Shown: positions 53,319 to 62,195 of the stretch, piece by piece
Numbering within the stretch: position 1 is the stretch's first letter
Layout of the letters: the number at the start of each line of letters is the position of its first letter
DNA from: Pedobacter roseus
Lineage (GTDB): Bacteria > Bacteroidota > Bacteroidia > Sphingobacteriales > Sphingobacteriaceae
Assembly (NCBI RefSeq): GCF_014395225.1
Contig: NZ_CP060723.1
Location: 5,890,001 to 5,954,000 of the forward strand
Direction of reading: 5' to 3'
DNA: 64,000 nucleotides
Position numbers and translations under genes: made by a program
Notes under the pieces: generated by a model
What the model was told of the DNA's origin: nothing
What the model saw: the letters and a program-made list of their open reading frames with translations, nothing else
Databases searched by the model: none

Positions 53319-53978
53319 ATGCACGATTTTTGGAATAACCTGCATCAACTACTTGACCCCGAAAAATTATTGAGGGAGGGCGGTTTCTATCTCGTCATGT
53401 TCGTAATCTATGCAGAAACGGGCCTATTCTTTGGTTTTTTTCTTCCCGGTGATTATTTACTGTTTTTGGCTGGCATGTTTGTGGCAACCGGAAAGTTAGA
53501 TGTTAATATTGCCGTGCTGTTAGCAGGTTTATGCATAGCAGCAATTTCAGGCAATTTTACAGGTTATTGGTTCGGGCGAAAAACAGGACCGGTATTGTAT
53601 ACCAGAAAAGACAGTTTCTTTTTTAAGAAACGTTATTTGAAGGCAGCAGAAGATTATTATAACAAACAAGGTGCCTTTGCGCTGATAATGGGAAGATTTG
53701 TACCGATTGTTAGAACTTTTGCACCGATTTTTGCTGGTGTGGTAAAACTGGAGTTTAAAAAGTTCGCACTTTACAACATTGTAGGTGGTGTGCTTTGGAT
53801 CTGCTCCTTAACTTTACTGGGCTATTTTTTAGGCAGAAGGTTCGAAAAAGAAATTACCGATTATTTATTATATATTATTATTGGCTTTATCCTTATTACA
53901 ACTATACCATTATTAATTACCTTTGTAAAAAGTAAAGTAGTGAAAGGTCCTGAAGAGGATAAAACAGATTTAAATTAA
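53319..53978 (+). CDS. DedA-family membrane protein
   Basis: 219 residues. Typical features: an acidic N-terminal part, FFGFFLPGDYLLFLAGMFVA, GNFTGYWFGRKTGP, and the conserved FIMGRFVPIVRTFAPIFAGV-like GRFVPIVRTFAPIFAGV re-entrant segment with its Arg residues. DedA proteins are proton-dependent flippases of lipid carriers such as undecaprenyl phosphate or phospholipids. The start is set at ATG 53319 over the TTG six bases upstream. 2 nt before ppa. Confidence 0.9.
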   Translation: MHDFWNNLHQLLDPEKLLREGGFYLVMFVIYAETGLFFGFFLPGDYLLFLAGMFVATGKLDVNIAVLLAGLCIAAISGNFTGYWFGRKTGPVLYTRKDSFFFKKRYLKAAEDYYNKQGAFALIMGRFVPIVRTFAPIFAGVVKLEFKKFALYNIVGGVLWICSLTLLGYFLGRRFEKEITDYLLYIIIGFILITTIPLLITFVKSKVVKGPEEDKTDLN

Positions 53979-53980
53979 AA

Positions 53981-54532
53981 ATGGCAAAAGACGATCATCA
54001 CGCGTGGCATAGCGTATCCCCTGGGCATAACGTTCCGGAAATTGTAAACGCAATTATTGAAATTCCAAAAGGTTCAAAAGCAAAATACGAAATAGATAAA
54101 GAATCAGGTCTGATTAAATTGGATAGGGTTCTTTTTTCATCAGTAATGTACCCTGCAAACTATGGCTTTATTCCGCAAACTTATTGCGATGATAAAGATC
54201 CATTAGATATTTTAGTTCTTTGTTCAGTGGACGTATATCCAATGACATTGATTGAGGCGAAAGTAGTAGGTGTAATGCATATGGTTGATAACGGAGAACA
54301 GGACGATAAAATTATCGCTGTTGCCGCTCACGACATGTCGGTAAACTACATCAACGATTTAGATGAGTTACCTCCACACCAAATGAAAGAAATTGTTCGT
54401 TTCTTTCAGGATTATAAAGCATTAGAAGATAAAAATGTAACTATCGAACATTTACTTGGTGTTCGTTATGCGCATAAAGTAATTAAAGAAAGCATAGAAC
54501 TTTATAACACAACATTTAGAGAATTAGCTTAA
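53981..54532 (+). CDS. ppa: Inorganic pyrophosphatase
   Basis: 183-residue soluble family I pyrophosphatase. Active-site residues: EIPKGSKAKYEID, the YPANYGFIPQTYCDDKDPLDILVL signature with metal-binding Asp residues near 65-71, and DELPPHQMKEIVRFFQDYKALEDK. It hydrolyses PPi to drive biosynthesis. Its stop overlaps the next start by one base (TAATG). Confidence 0.96.
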   Translation: MAKDDHHAWHSVSPGHNVPEIVNAIIEIPKGSKAKYEIDKESGLIKLDRVLFSSVMYPANYGFIPQTYCDDKDPLDILVLCSVDVYPMTLIEAKVVGVMHMVDNGEQDDKIIAVAAHDMSVNYINDLDELPPHQMKEIVRFFQDYKALEDKNVTIEHLLGVRYAHKVIKESIELYNTTFRELA

Positions 54533-55959
54533 TGGATTTACCCACGGTCTGTTTGTTTTTAAATTCAGCGTTAAGTACAATATTACCACCAACAAATGTA
54601 GTTTTGGTTGCCTTACAGGAACCAGATACAGCATCAGTTGGCTGGCGCTTGTTCTTCGCCTTGTTTTTGGTACTGTTAAACGGATTTTTTGTGGCAGCAG
54701 AGTTTGCCATTGTAAAAGTCCGCGCATCACAAATAGAAATTAAAGCAAAATCAGGCAGCCGTGTAGGTAGAATGGCCAAAGGAATTATCCATAATCTTGA
54801 TGGATACCTGGCCGCCACACAGCTAGGCATAACGCTTGCATCACTTGGCTTAGGTTGGGTGGGTGAAGGCGTTATGCATACTATCTTTAAAAATCTTTTC
54901 GACAGCTTACAATGGGGTTTGAGCGATGCTTCCATTCATACCGCATCAACCATTGTAGCCTTCTCGTTAATTACTATCATGCACATTGTTTTTGGTGAGT
55001 TGGCGCCAAAATCATTCGCGATACAAAGACCGGTAGCCACAACTCTTTTCGTTTCTATACCGCTCCAGTTATTCTATGTGGTATTCCGCCCGTTTATCTG
55101 GACTTTGAATAGCCTGGCTGCTATTATCCTCAAACCTTTTGGCATTGATACCTCAGCCGGGCATGAATCAATCCACAGTACCGAAGAATTACAATACTTG
55201 CTTGATCAGGGTAAAGAAAGTGGTGCCTTAGATAATAATGAGCACGAACTGATTAAAAATGTGTTCGATTTTAACGAGCGTGTGGTGAAGAATATCATGG
55301 TGCCGAGGACCAAAATCTCGGGCATCGAATTAACTTCTCCGAAAGAGGAGGTTATAGATACCATTATTAAAGAAGGGTACTCCCGTTTGCCTGTTTACGA
55401 TGACGTAATGGATAAAATTGTTGGTATTATCCATGCAAAAGATATTTTGCCATTGGTAGCAGCCGGGAACCAAACCTGGACAGTAAATGATATTATCCGC
55501 AAACCTTATTTCGTAACAGAAACCAAAAAAATCAACGATCTGATGAGCGAACTGCAAAGCAACCGCATACAGATTGCCATTGTATTGGATGAGTTTGGTG
55601 GTACGGCTGGTATGGTTACTTTAGAAGATATTGTTGAGGAACTGGTTGGAGAGATCCAGGATGAATACGATGAGGAAAAACCATTGGTAGAAAAGGTTTC
55701 GGATAATGAGTTTATCGTAAATGCATTTGCAACCGTTTATGATGTAAACGAACATTTGCCACACGATTTGCCCGAAGATGAAGATTTTGATACCGTAGGT
55801 GGTTTGGTTTCTCACGTTTTTGAACGTATTCCAGAAGTTGGCGAAAGCAACGAATCGTATGGCTACCTGTTTACCATTCTTAAAAAAACAGAACAGAATA
55901 TCGAAACCATTAAGTTAGAACTGGTGATCAATAAATCAGATATGGTTGATAATCATTAA
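54532..55959 (+). CDS. CNNM/CorC-type hemolysin-family transporter
   Basis: 475 residues. The N-terminal DUF21 membrane domain is at about 35-210 (FLVLLNGFFVAAEFAIVKVR, GITLASLGLGWVGEG, IVFGELAPKSFAI), two CBS domains at about 230-355 (VKNIMVPRTKISGIE, EFGGTAGMVTLEDIVEELVGEI) and the CorC_HlyC domain at the C-terminus. Homologues export Mg2+ or Co2+. Translationally coupled to ppa by a one-base overlap, which may relate to Mg2+ dependence of the pyrophosphatase. Confidence 0.92.
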   Translation: MDLPTVCLFLNSALSTILPPTNVVLVALQEPDTASVGWRLFFALFLVLLNGFFVAAEFAIVKVRASQIEIKAKSGSRVGRMAKGIIHNLDGYLAATQLGITLASLGLGWVGEGVMHTIFKNLFDSLQWGLSDASIHTASTIVAFSLITIMHIVFGELAPKSFAIQRPVATTLFVSIPLQLFYVVFRPFIWTLNSLAAIILKPFGIDTSAGHESIHSTEELQYLLDQGKESGALDNNEHELIKNVFDFNERVVKNIMVPRTKISGIELTSPKEEVIDTIIKEGYSRLPVYDDVMDKIVGIIHAKDILPLVAAGNQTWTVNDIIRKPYFVTETKKINDLMSELQSNRIQIAIVLDEFGGTAGMVTLEDIVEELVGEIQDEYDEEKPLVEKVSDNEFIVNAFATVYDVNEHLPHDLPEDEDFDTVGGLVSHVFERIPEVGESNESYGYLFTILKKTEQNIETIKLELVINKSDMVDNH

Positions 55960-55967
55960 TTTCAACA

Positions 55968-56672
55968 ATGCATATTTTTTACACGCCAGATATAACCCAA
56001 AATACTTACACCCTTAACGAAGAAGAAAGCAAACATTGCGTTAGGGTATTGCGCCTCACTGTTGGCTCAATCGTAAATCTGGTTGATGGTAATGGTGGTT
56101 TTTATACCGCAGAAATTACTTCAGATAACCCCAAAAAAGTTACATTAGCTATATTAAAGGTAGAAACGGAATTTCATAAGCGAAACCATTATTTACATAT
56201 AGCTGTTGCACCAACCAAAAATATCGATCGTTTAGAGTGGTTTTTGGAGAAAGCTACTGAATTGGGAATCGATGAAATTACCCCAATCATCACCGACCGA
56301 TCTGAACGTAGGGTAGTAAAAGAAGACCGATTAAATAAAGTGATCACTTCTGCCGTAAAACAATCAATCAAAGCTTATCATCCCAAGTTAAACGACGCTA
56401 TTTCTTTTGATGCTTTTTTAAAAGAACCATTTGAAGGAGAAAAGTTAATTGCTCACTGCATTGATCAGGGAGAGAAACAATTCATCTCGAAATTGGTGTC
56501 ACCATATCAAAAATACCTCATACTTATTGGTCCCGAAGGAGATTTCACACCAGAAGAAGTTAATTTAGCTTTGAACAAAGGCTTTAAAGCACTAACTTTA
56601 GGTGATAACAGGTTGCGCACCGAAACTGCTGCTCTAGCTGTTTGTTTTGAAATCAATTACCTTAACCGATAG
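55968..56672 (+). CDS. rsmE: 16S rRNA (uracil-1498-N3)-methyltransferase
   Basis: 234 residues. An N-terminal PUA-like domain (HCVRVLRLTVGSIVNLVDGNGG) then a SPOUT methyltransferase with APTKNIDRLEWFLEKATELGI, ITDRSER and the SAM-binding knot LIGPEGDFTPEEV plus LGDNRLRTETAALAV. It methylates U1498 of 16S rRNA. 8 nt after the CNNM gene; same transcript likely. Confidence 0.95.
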   Translation: MHIFYTPDITQNTYTLNEEESKHCVRVLRLTVGSIVNLVDGNGGFYTAEITSDNPKKVTLAILKVETEFHKRNHYLHIAVAPTKNIDRLEWFLEKATELGIDEITPIITDRSERRVVKEDRLNKVITSAVKQSIKAYHPKLNDAISFDAFLKEPFEGEKLIAHCIDQGEKQFISKLVSPYQKYLILIGPEGDFTPEEVNLALNKGFKALTLGDNRLRTETAALAVCFEINYLNR

Positions 56673-56677
56673 TAAGT

Positions 56678-57379
56678 TTGAAGTTTTCAATTCCCAGTTT
56701 TCATTTTTCAAAAAAGTTGAGGCTTTTAGTTTTCTCCTTTGGTCTTTCGGCTTTCAGCTTTATGCTTTTCGCTTTCATTCCACCTACTTACCGCATGGCC
56801 AAATTAAAATACAGCGGTGGTGGCGATTGGTATGCAGACCGTACAGCACTACCTAATTTAATTGCCTATTGCAACACCAACCTCAAAACCAATTTTTACG
56901 CCGAAGAAAGTATTGTTGAAGTGGGTTCTAAAGAAATTTTTAATTATCCCTTTATTTATATGACAGGGCATGGTAATGTGGTATTCAGCGATCAGGAAGT
57001 GAAAAATTTAAGGCAGTACCTTACCGGTGGAGGCTTTCTCCATATTGATGACAATTACGGTTTGGATAAGTTTATCAGGCCACAGATGAAAAAGGTATTT
57101 CCGGAACTGAGCTTTGTTGAATTACCTGCTAATCACGCCATTTATAACCAGAAATTTAAGTTCCCCTCGGGTTTGCCAAAAATTCATGAACATGATAATA
57201 AACGTCCGCAGGGATTTGCCTTGATTTATAAGGGAAGGGTAATTTGTTACTACACTTACGAGTGCGATTTAGGCAACGGTTGGGAAGACTTTGGTACTTA
57301 TCCTGAAGATACACAAGAAACGCGGACAAAAGCACTTAAAATGGGCGCTAATTTGGTTCAATATGCCTTAACTCAATAA
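56678..57379 (+). CDS. DUF4159-family protein with signal peptide
   Basis: 233 residues. The N-terminus (KKLRLLVFSFGLSAFSFMLFAF) is a signal peptide or anchor; the rest is a DUF4159 domain with MTGHGNVVFSDQEVKNLRQYL, GGGFLHIDDNYGLDKF and CDLGNGWED. This is a glutamine-amidotransferase-like fold of unknown function in Bacteroidota. The nucleotides of the leader are a run of diverged TTTCGGCTTTCAGC units resembling intergenic repeats. It is 5 nt after rsmE. Confidence 0.85.
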   Translation: MKFSIPSFHFSKKLRLLVFSFGLSAFSFMLFAFIPPTYRMAKLKYSGGGDWYADRTALPNLIAYCNTNLKTNFYAEESIVEVGSKEIFNYPFIYMTGHGNVVFSDQEVKNLRQYLTGGGFLHIDDNYGLDKFIRPQMKKVFPELSFVELPANHAIYNQKFKFPSGLPKIHEHDNKRPQGFALIYKGRVICYYTYECDLGNGWEDFGTYPEDTQETRTKALKMGANLVQYALTQ

Positions 57380-57382
57380 GCC

Positions 57383-57883
57383 ATGTATAAAGTAAAAGTA
57401 AATGATCAGTTTTTATTCGAAATTGAGAATAAGGATTCAGCTTTTTTAGTAAATGGAGAACAGGTTCAACTCGATGTGAGTACGCTTGGCCATAACAATA
57501 CCCATGTTCTATACCAAAACAGGTCTTTTAATACAGAACTTGTTGAAATAAATAAGGCTGAAAAAACCTGTAAAATAAAGGTTAATGGTAATACTTACCA
57601 GATCAGTATCGAAGATCAGTTTGATGTTTTGTTAAAGCAGCTTGGATTGGATAATTTAACCTCTAATAAAATTTCTGAAATTAAAGCCCCAATGCCTGGA
57701 CTGGTTCTTAAAGTATTGATTGAAGAAAATACAGAAGTGAAAAAGGGAGATAATCTACTTATCCTCGAAGCCATGAAAATGGAAAATATCTTGAAATCAT
57801 CAACAGATGGCGTAATAAAAAAGGTATTGGTTAAACAGGGAGATAAGGTAGAGAAAAACCAGATTTTGGTTCAATTTAAGTAA
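57383..57883 (+). CDS. Biotin carboxyl carrier-type subunit
   Basis: 166 residues. The C-terminal biotinyl domain has IKAPMPGLVLKVL and the biotinylated lysine in LLILEAMKMENILKS (about 133). The N-terminal half is a beta-rich region found in carrier subunits of propionyl- or acetyl-CoA carboxylases. The carboxylase and transferase subunits are not in the window. It starts 3 nt after the DUF4159 gene. Confidence 0.9.
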   Translation: MYKVKVNDQFLFEIENKDSAFLVNGEQVQLDVSTLGHNNTHVLYQNRSFNTELVEINKAEKTCKIKVNGNTYQISIEDQFDVLLKQLGLDNLTSNKISEIKAPMPGLVLKVLIEENTEVKKGDNLLILEAMKMENILKSSTDGVIKKVLVKQGDKVEKNQILVQFK

Positions 57884-57894
57884 ACAAATTTTTT

Positions 57895-58030
57895 TACCTC
57901 GGGATATCGTCATTGCGAGAAGGCTTTTTCAGCCGACGAAGCAATCTTATACCTATGGGTTATAGCGATTGTTTTAAGTTTGCTTCGTGTGCCTATCCTT
58001 ATAAGTAAAAATAGCAGAGTGCAATGTACT
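57895..58030. repeat. Dispersed-type CGTCATTGCGAG repeat
   Basis: CGTCATTGCGAGAAGG with GACGAAGCAATCTT follows the common intergenic repeat wording. ACGAAGCAA (57936-57944) is complementary to TTGCTTCGT (57980-57988). It fills the gap before the convergent gldJ terminator. Confidence 0.65.
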
Positions 58031-58088
58031 TTAGATGACGAGTTTCTTTTTATTATCCGATAACCAAAGTATACTACAAAATACAAAG

Positions 58089-58122
58089 CAAAAAAAAGTC
58101 CCGATTTATGATCGGGACTTTT
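58089..58122 (-). terminator. Intrinsic terminator of gldJ
   Basis: AGTCCCGAT and ATCGGGACT form a nine-pair stem with a 5-nt loop; on the minus strand seven T follow. It also has TTTT on the plus side and may work both ways. Confidence 0.9.
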
Positions 58123-58127
58123 CTATA

Positions 58128-59813
58128 TTATTTACCTCTGCTAACCCTGTAAGGTTTTGGAGGTGGAGTTTTAAAACTTCTTTTTCCGGAAGTACTGATC
58201 TCTGGAGCACCAAGCATCGTCATGGCACAACGGAAACCAACTTCTGCCGATGATTCATCCTGTTGCATAAAACGGCGGGTTGCAGGGTTTAACCAGTAAG
58301 CCATATCGTTCCACGAACCGCCTTTGTAAACTCTCGATTTATCGTTTACCAGGGTTACACCTTCTTCATTAAGTAAAGTGTTTTGTCTGTCACGGTACCC
58401 TCTTTGATCGGCTTGATAAGTACTAGATGCTGCTACTGCAGCCTGTGGATCTGTAGATTTTGAGATTGAATCAGAACGTTTAGCCTGCGCTTGTTTTTCT
58501 GCCCAGGTTTGTTTTCTGCCTGAATAAGCATTTTCCTTAATTGGATTACCATACTTATCCAAAGCAATTTTTCCGCTTTGCGAATCTTCTAACTTTTTGT
58601 TGGTGAAATAGTTACCACGATAAGGGTTAAACGCATCAGCATCAGTAAATGTAGCTGTTCTGTAAACGTCGTTAACCCATTCATTTACGTTTCCAGCCAT
58701 GTTATACAAACCGAAATCGTTTGGTGCATATTGAATAACCGGAACCGTTAAATCTCCTTTATCATTCAGTGAACCACCAACACCCATATAATCTCCGGGA
58801 GCCCTTTTAAAGTTGGCCTGAATCATACCTCTGGTTTTCTTTTTGGCCGAACTAACACCTAAACCGTTCCAAGGGTAAATTTTATTCTGATTAATATTTT
58901 CGTATTCTGTATTTCCAATTAAGCCTAATGCAGCATATTCCCATTCAGCTTCTGTTGGTAAACGGTAAGGCTGCATAATTACGCCATCTTCCAAAGTTGC
59001 CGTTCTTCTTGGCTGACCGTTTCTGCCTCCTGTAGCTGCAGCAGTTCCTCCTGCGGTTGTGGTAGCTGCACCAGCTTTTGTATTATAGTCAATAGGTGCA
59101 TTTCTACCTATATCATTGTATTGATTGTTAAGATAGGCATCAGTATTATATGGCTTATCTGGTTTCGGGGAAGCGGCGGCCGTAGCAGCATTGTTCCCTC
59201 TTGCATTACCCGCAAGTGTTCTATAATCAGTTAAGATCCCTTTTTCACGCAAAATGAATTCGTTTGCTCTTGAGGTCCTCCATTCGCAATAACGTGAGGC
59301 CTGCTCCCAGGAAACACCCACAACAGGGTAATCACGGTAAGCCGGATGCCTTAAATAATTATCAACGTAAGGTTCGTTATAGGATAAAGACTGGCGCCAA
59401 ACCAAAGTATCAGGAAGTTCATTGTAATAATATTCACGATCTTCAGGGAAGTTATACCTGATCCAGTGCAAGTATTCCAACCAATCAGTATTCGATACTT
59501 CAGTTTCATCCATGTAGAAAGATGGAACGGTAACCTGTCTTTTGTAGTTATAGATATTAGGCTCAACACCCGGTACTTCGATGGCACTACCACCTACTAC
59601 CAAAACCCCGCCTTCAATTGCTATTAAGCCTGGCCCCGGTGCTCTTTTATATTTGGTTGCTACAGCAAAGGCACCAGATTGGTTGTTTTTGCTTTTCCTG
59701 TCTGCATAAGGAATACCCGTTTTACTTGAACTGTTCCCGCCTTTTGAGCTACAACTCGAAAGCAGGGCGGCTAGTGATAAACAGGTAAAAGAATATAGTA
59801 ATAGTTTTTTCAT
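58128..59813 (-). CDS. gldJ: Gliding motility / type IX secretion lipoprotein GldJ
   Basis: 561 residues. Lipoprotein signal with lipobox (LAALLSSC, Cys about 21). The body is an FGE/sulfatase-modifying-like domain: GGSAIEVPGVEPNIYNYKRQVTVPSFYMDETEVSNTDW-type opening, YPVVGVSWEQASRYCEWR, RLPTEAEWEYAALG, YNMAGNVNEWVNDVYR and VYKGGSWNDMAYWLNPATRRF. It includes low-complexity inserts. In Flavobacterium it is needed for gliding and stabilises other Gld proteins. Start at ATG 59811-59813. porU, adjacent in Flavobacterium, is not here. Confidence 0.93.
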   Translation of the reverse strand: MKKLLLYSFTCLSLAALLSSCSSKGGNSSSKTGIPYADRKSKNNQSGAFAVATKYKRAPGPGLIAIEGGVLVVGGSAIEVPGVEPNIYNYKRQVTVPSFYMDETEVSNTDWLEYLHWIRYNFPEDREYYYNELPDTLVWRQSLSYNEPYVDNYLRHPAYRDYPVVGVSWEQASRYCEWRTSRANEFILREKGILTDYRTLAGNARGNNAATAAASPKPDKPYNTDAYLNNQYNDIGRNAPIDYNTKAGAATTTAGGTAAATGGRNGQPRRTATLEDGVIMQPYRLPTEAEWEYAALGLIGNTEYENINQNKIYPWNGLGVSSAKKKTRGMIQANFKRAPGDYMGVGGSLNDKGDLTVPVIQYAPNDFGLYNMAGNVNEWVNDVYRTATFTDADAFNPYRGNYFTNKKLEDSQSGKIALDKYGNPIKENAYSGRKQTWAEKQAQAKRSDSISKSTDPQAAVAASSTYQADQRGYRDRQNTLLNEEGVTLVNDKSRVYKGGSWNDMAYWLNPATRRFMQQDESSAEVGFRCAMTMLGAPEISTSGKRSFKTPPPKPYRVSRGK

Positions 59814-59837
59814 ATAATACATTGGAAATATCGCCAA

Positions 59838-60465
59838 TAGGCAATTCAGACGATAAAATTAAACAAATTTTAAATGAATATATAAATTATGTGACAATAA
59901 AATATCGATTATATTTTTAAGCCTTAACGTATTATTTTATATCGTATTGTGTCTCTTTGTTTTTTAAACGGAATTTTAGCTAAATAATTATAAATAAGCA
60001 ATATAAAATGTAAATTGAGGGTTGCAAAACATAAATATAAATAGTGATGCATAACATATTCACATTTGTATTAATTTCTAATTTTATTTGATAAATCTAT
60101 CGGTCGATCGGGTTTAGACAGCTGAGTCATTGTGGAGATTAATTATTTTGTTCGCAAACACACATAACCGGATAACAATTACAGAGATTGCAAATAATTT
60201 AACCATATTTGGTTTAAGGATATTTGGCTACAAATGCGCTAAATTGTTTAATAAAAAATATTTAAAAAGATCAAAATGATTTCGTTTACAGGCTAAATGG
60301 CTATAAATTTGTTGCTTACGATTTATGCTGTCACACCCCTATGTAAAAATCGTAGGTTTAATTAGTAAATAATGCTAGAATTCGTAATTTGGTAAAATAT
60401 AAGTTTTGGTTTTACGTTACAGAGTATATCTCATTTATTGCTAAACACCAAGATCTAAAATTACG
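59838..60465. other. AT-rich intergenic region between gldJ and porV
   Basis: About 630 bp separating divergent gldJ and porV. No coding frame of length, no tRNA, no clear structured RNA by eye. A CGGTCGATCG segment near 60100 is the only GC-rich patch. It should contain both promoters. In Flavobacterium johnsoniae porU lies beside these genes. Confidence 0.6.
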
Positions 60466-60473
60466 TACCTTTA
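60466..60473 (+). promoter_or_regulatory. -7-like box of porV
   Basis: TACCTTTA, seven of eight to TAnnTTTG, ending 4 bp before the porV ATG. No well-spaced -33 TTG is visible (the nearest is 25 bp away). Confidence 0.4.
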
Positions 60474-60477
60474 AAGG

Positions 60478-61671
60478 ATGAATTTCAAGTACATCAGTAA
60501 ACTTGCTTTTTCTGCAATCTCAATGGCTTTGGTGTTTGGTAAAACAAACGCCCAAGTGGTTATAGGCAATAATACACAACCCAACGGCAGTGAGTTAAAC
60601 AATATTATAACAGCAGTTCCATTTCTGCTGATTACCCCCGATGCCCGTGCCGGAGCAATGGGCGATGCGGGTGTTGCGGTTGCCGGAGACGTAAATTCGG
60701 CCAGTATAAACGCTTCTAAACTTGCTTTTTTGGATAAACCTTATGGTTTTTCTGTTTCTTACAGTCCATGGTTAAAAAGTTTGGTTCCGGATATCAACCT
60801 TGCTTATTTAAGTGGTTTTTATAAGTTAGACGATCGCAATACCATTGGCGCTTCATTGAGGTATTTTTCGTTAGGTTCTATCCAGCTTACTGATATTAAC
60901 CAGCAGGATCTGGGTATTTCGAATCCAAGCGAACTGGCATTTGATGTTTCTTATGCCCGCAGTTTTGGCGAAGAATTTTCTTTGGGAACCTCTTTGAGAT
61001 ACATTAACTCCAACCTGGCATCAGGGCAATTTTCATCTTCAGGGCAGGTGCACAGCGGAAATGCTTTAGCGGTTGATATTTCAGGATTATATAAAACATC
61101 AACAACACTTTTTGGCAAACAGGCTATTCTTTCTGCAGGTGCCAATATCTCAAACATCGGAACTAAAATGAGTTATTCTGATGGTGGTGAGAATTTCTTT
61201 TTGCCTACCAATTTTAAAATAGGCGGTGCATCTACCTTCACAATGGATGATTTTAGCACCTTAACATTTGCGCTTGATTTTAATAAACTGTTGGTGCCAA
61301 CACAGCCAATATACGATTCGAACAACAATATTATAAGCGGTAAAGATCCTAACCGTTCGGTACCTGCCGGTATTTTTGGTTCGTTTAGCGATGCACCCGG
61401 TGGTTTTAAAGAAGAATTGAAAGAAGTTGGGATTTCAACAGGCCTTGAATACTGGTACAATCAGCAATTTGCCGTAAGGGCAGGTTACAATTACCAGAGT
61501 CCAATGAAAGGCGATAGCCGTTACTTTACCTTAGGCCTTGGCCTAAAATACAACGTATTTAATATCGATTTCTCCTATTTAATTGCAAATGCACAAACAA
61601 GTCCGCTTGCAAATACCCTGCGTTTTGGTCTATTGTTTAACTTTGGCGACAAAAAGATTGTTAAAAAGTAA
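60478..61671 (+). CDS. porV: Type IX secretion outer-membrane protein PorV
   Basis: 397 residues with a signal peptide (cleavage near TNAQ-V). A FadL-like beta-barrel: it has the PorV opening AVPFLLITPDARAGAMGDAGVAVAGD, SINASKLAFLDKPYGFSVSYSPWL, and a final strand LRFGLLFNFGDKK. PorV shuttles cargo from the translocon to the attachment complex with PorU. Positioned divergently from gldJ, and followed 44 nt later by ispF. Confidence 0.93.
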   Translation: MNFKYISKLAFSAISMALVFGKTNAQVVIGNNTQPNGSELNNIITAVPFLLITPDARAGAMGDAGVAVAGDVNSASINASKLAFLDKPYGFSVSYSPWLKSLVPDINLAYLSGFYKLDDRNTIGASLRYFSLGSIQLTDINQQDLGISNPSELAFDVSYARSFGEEFSLGTSLRYINSNLASGQFSSSGQVHSGNALAVDISGLYKTSTTLFGKQAILSAGANISNIGTKMSYSDGGENFFLPTNFKIGGASTFTMDDFSTLTFALDFNKLLVPTQPIYDSNNNIISGKDPNRSVPAGIFGSFSDAPGGFKEELKEVGISTGLEYWYNQQFAVRAGYNYQSPMKGDSRYFTLGLGLKYNVFNIDFSYLIANAQTSPLANTLRFGLLFNFGDKKIVKK

Positions 61672-61715
61672 TTTAGCCGATTAACAGTTTTGAGCAATTA
61701 TTAACCAAAATTTCC

Positions 61716-62195
61716 ATGAAAATTAGAGTAGGTTTCGGATTTGATGTGCATCAGTTAAAAGATCAGCATCCTTTTGTTGTAGGCGGTGTTACATTAGACC
61801 ATCATAAAGGTGCGTATGGACATTCGGATGCCGATGTTCTTCTCCACGCCATTTGCGATGCACTGTTAGGTGCAGCCAATTTACGCGATATCGGTTTCCA
61901 CTTTAAAAACACGGATGACCGTTGGAAAGGGATCAGCAGCATTATTTTATTAAAAGAAACGGTTAAACTATTGGCCGATAAAGGATGGCAGATTGGTAAT
62001 ATTGATGCCATGCTTTGTTTAGAGGCGCCAAAAATTAATCCACATATTCCTGCCATGCAACAGAATATTGCTGACGCAATAGGTATTTCCACCGAAGATA
62101 TTTCTATAAAAGCAACTACTAACGAGCAGATGGGCTTTATCGGCAGGGAAGAAGGCGTTGTTTCTTATGCCGTTTGTTTGATAGAAAAGCCTTAA
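61716..62195 (+). CDS. ispF: 2-C-methyl-D-erythritol 2,4-cyclodiphosphate synthase
   Basis: 159 residues, standard IspF. The metal ligands are in GFGFDVHQL (Asp and His near 9-11) and GHSDADVLLHAICDALLGA (His near 37); C-terminal ATTNEQMGFIGREEGV is the substrate loop. Fifth step of the MEP isoprenoid pathway. Its last four bases overlap the convergent membrane-protein gene. Confidence 0.97.
   Translation: MKIRVGFGFDVHQLKDQHPFVVGGVTLDHHKGAYGHSDADVLLHAICDALLGAANLRDIGFHFKNTDDRWKGISSIILLKETVKLLADKGWQIGNIDAMLCLEAPKINPHIPAMQQNIADAIGISTEDISIKATTNEQMGFIGREEGVVSYAVCLIEKP

Noticed and set aside
59838..60465. Possible structured RNA (6S or similar) between gldJ and porV
   Set aside because: No conserved core or long stem could be recognised by eye; covariance-model search would decide.
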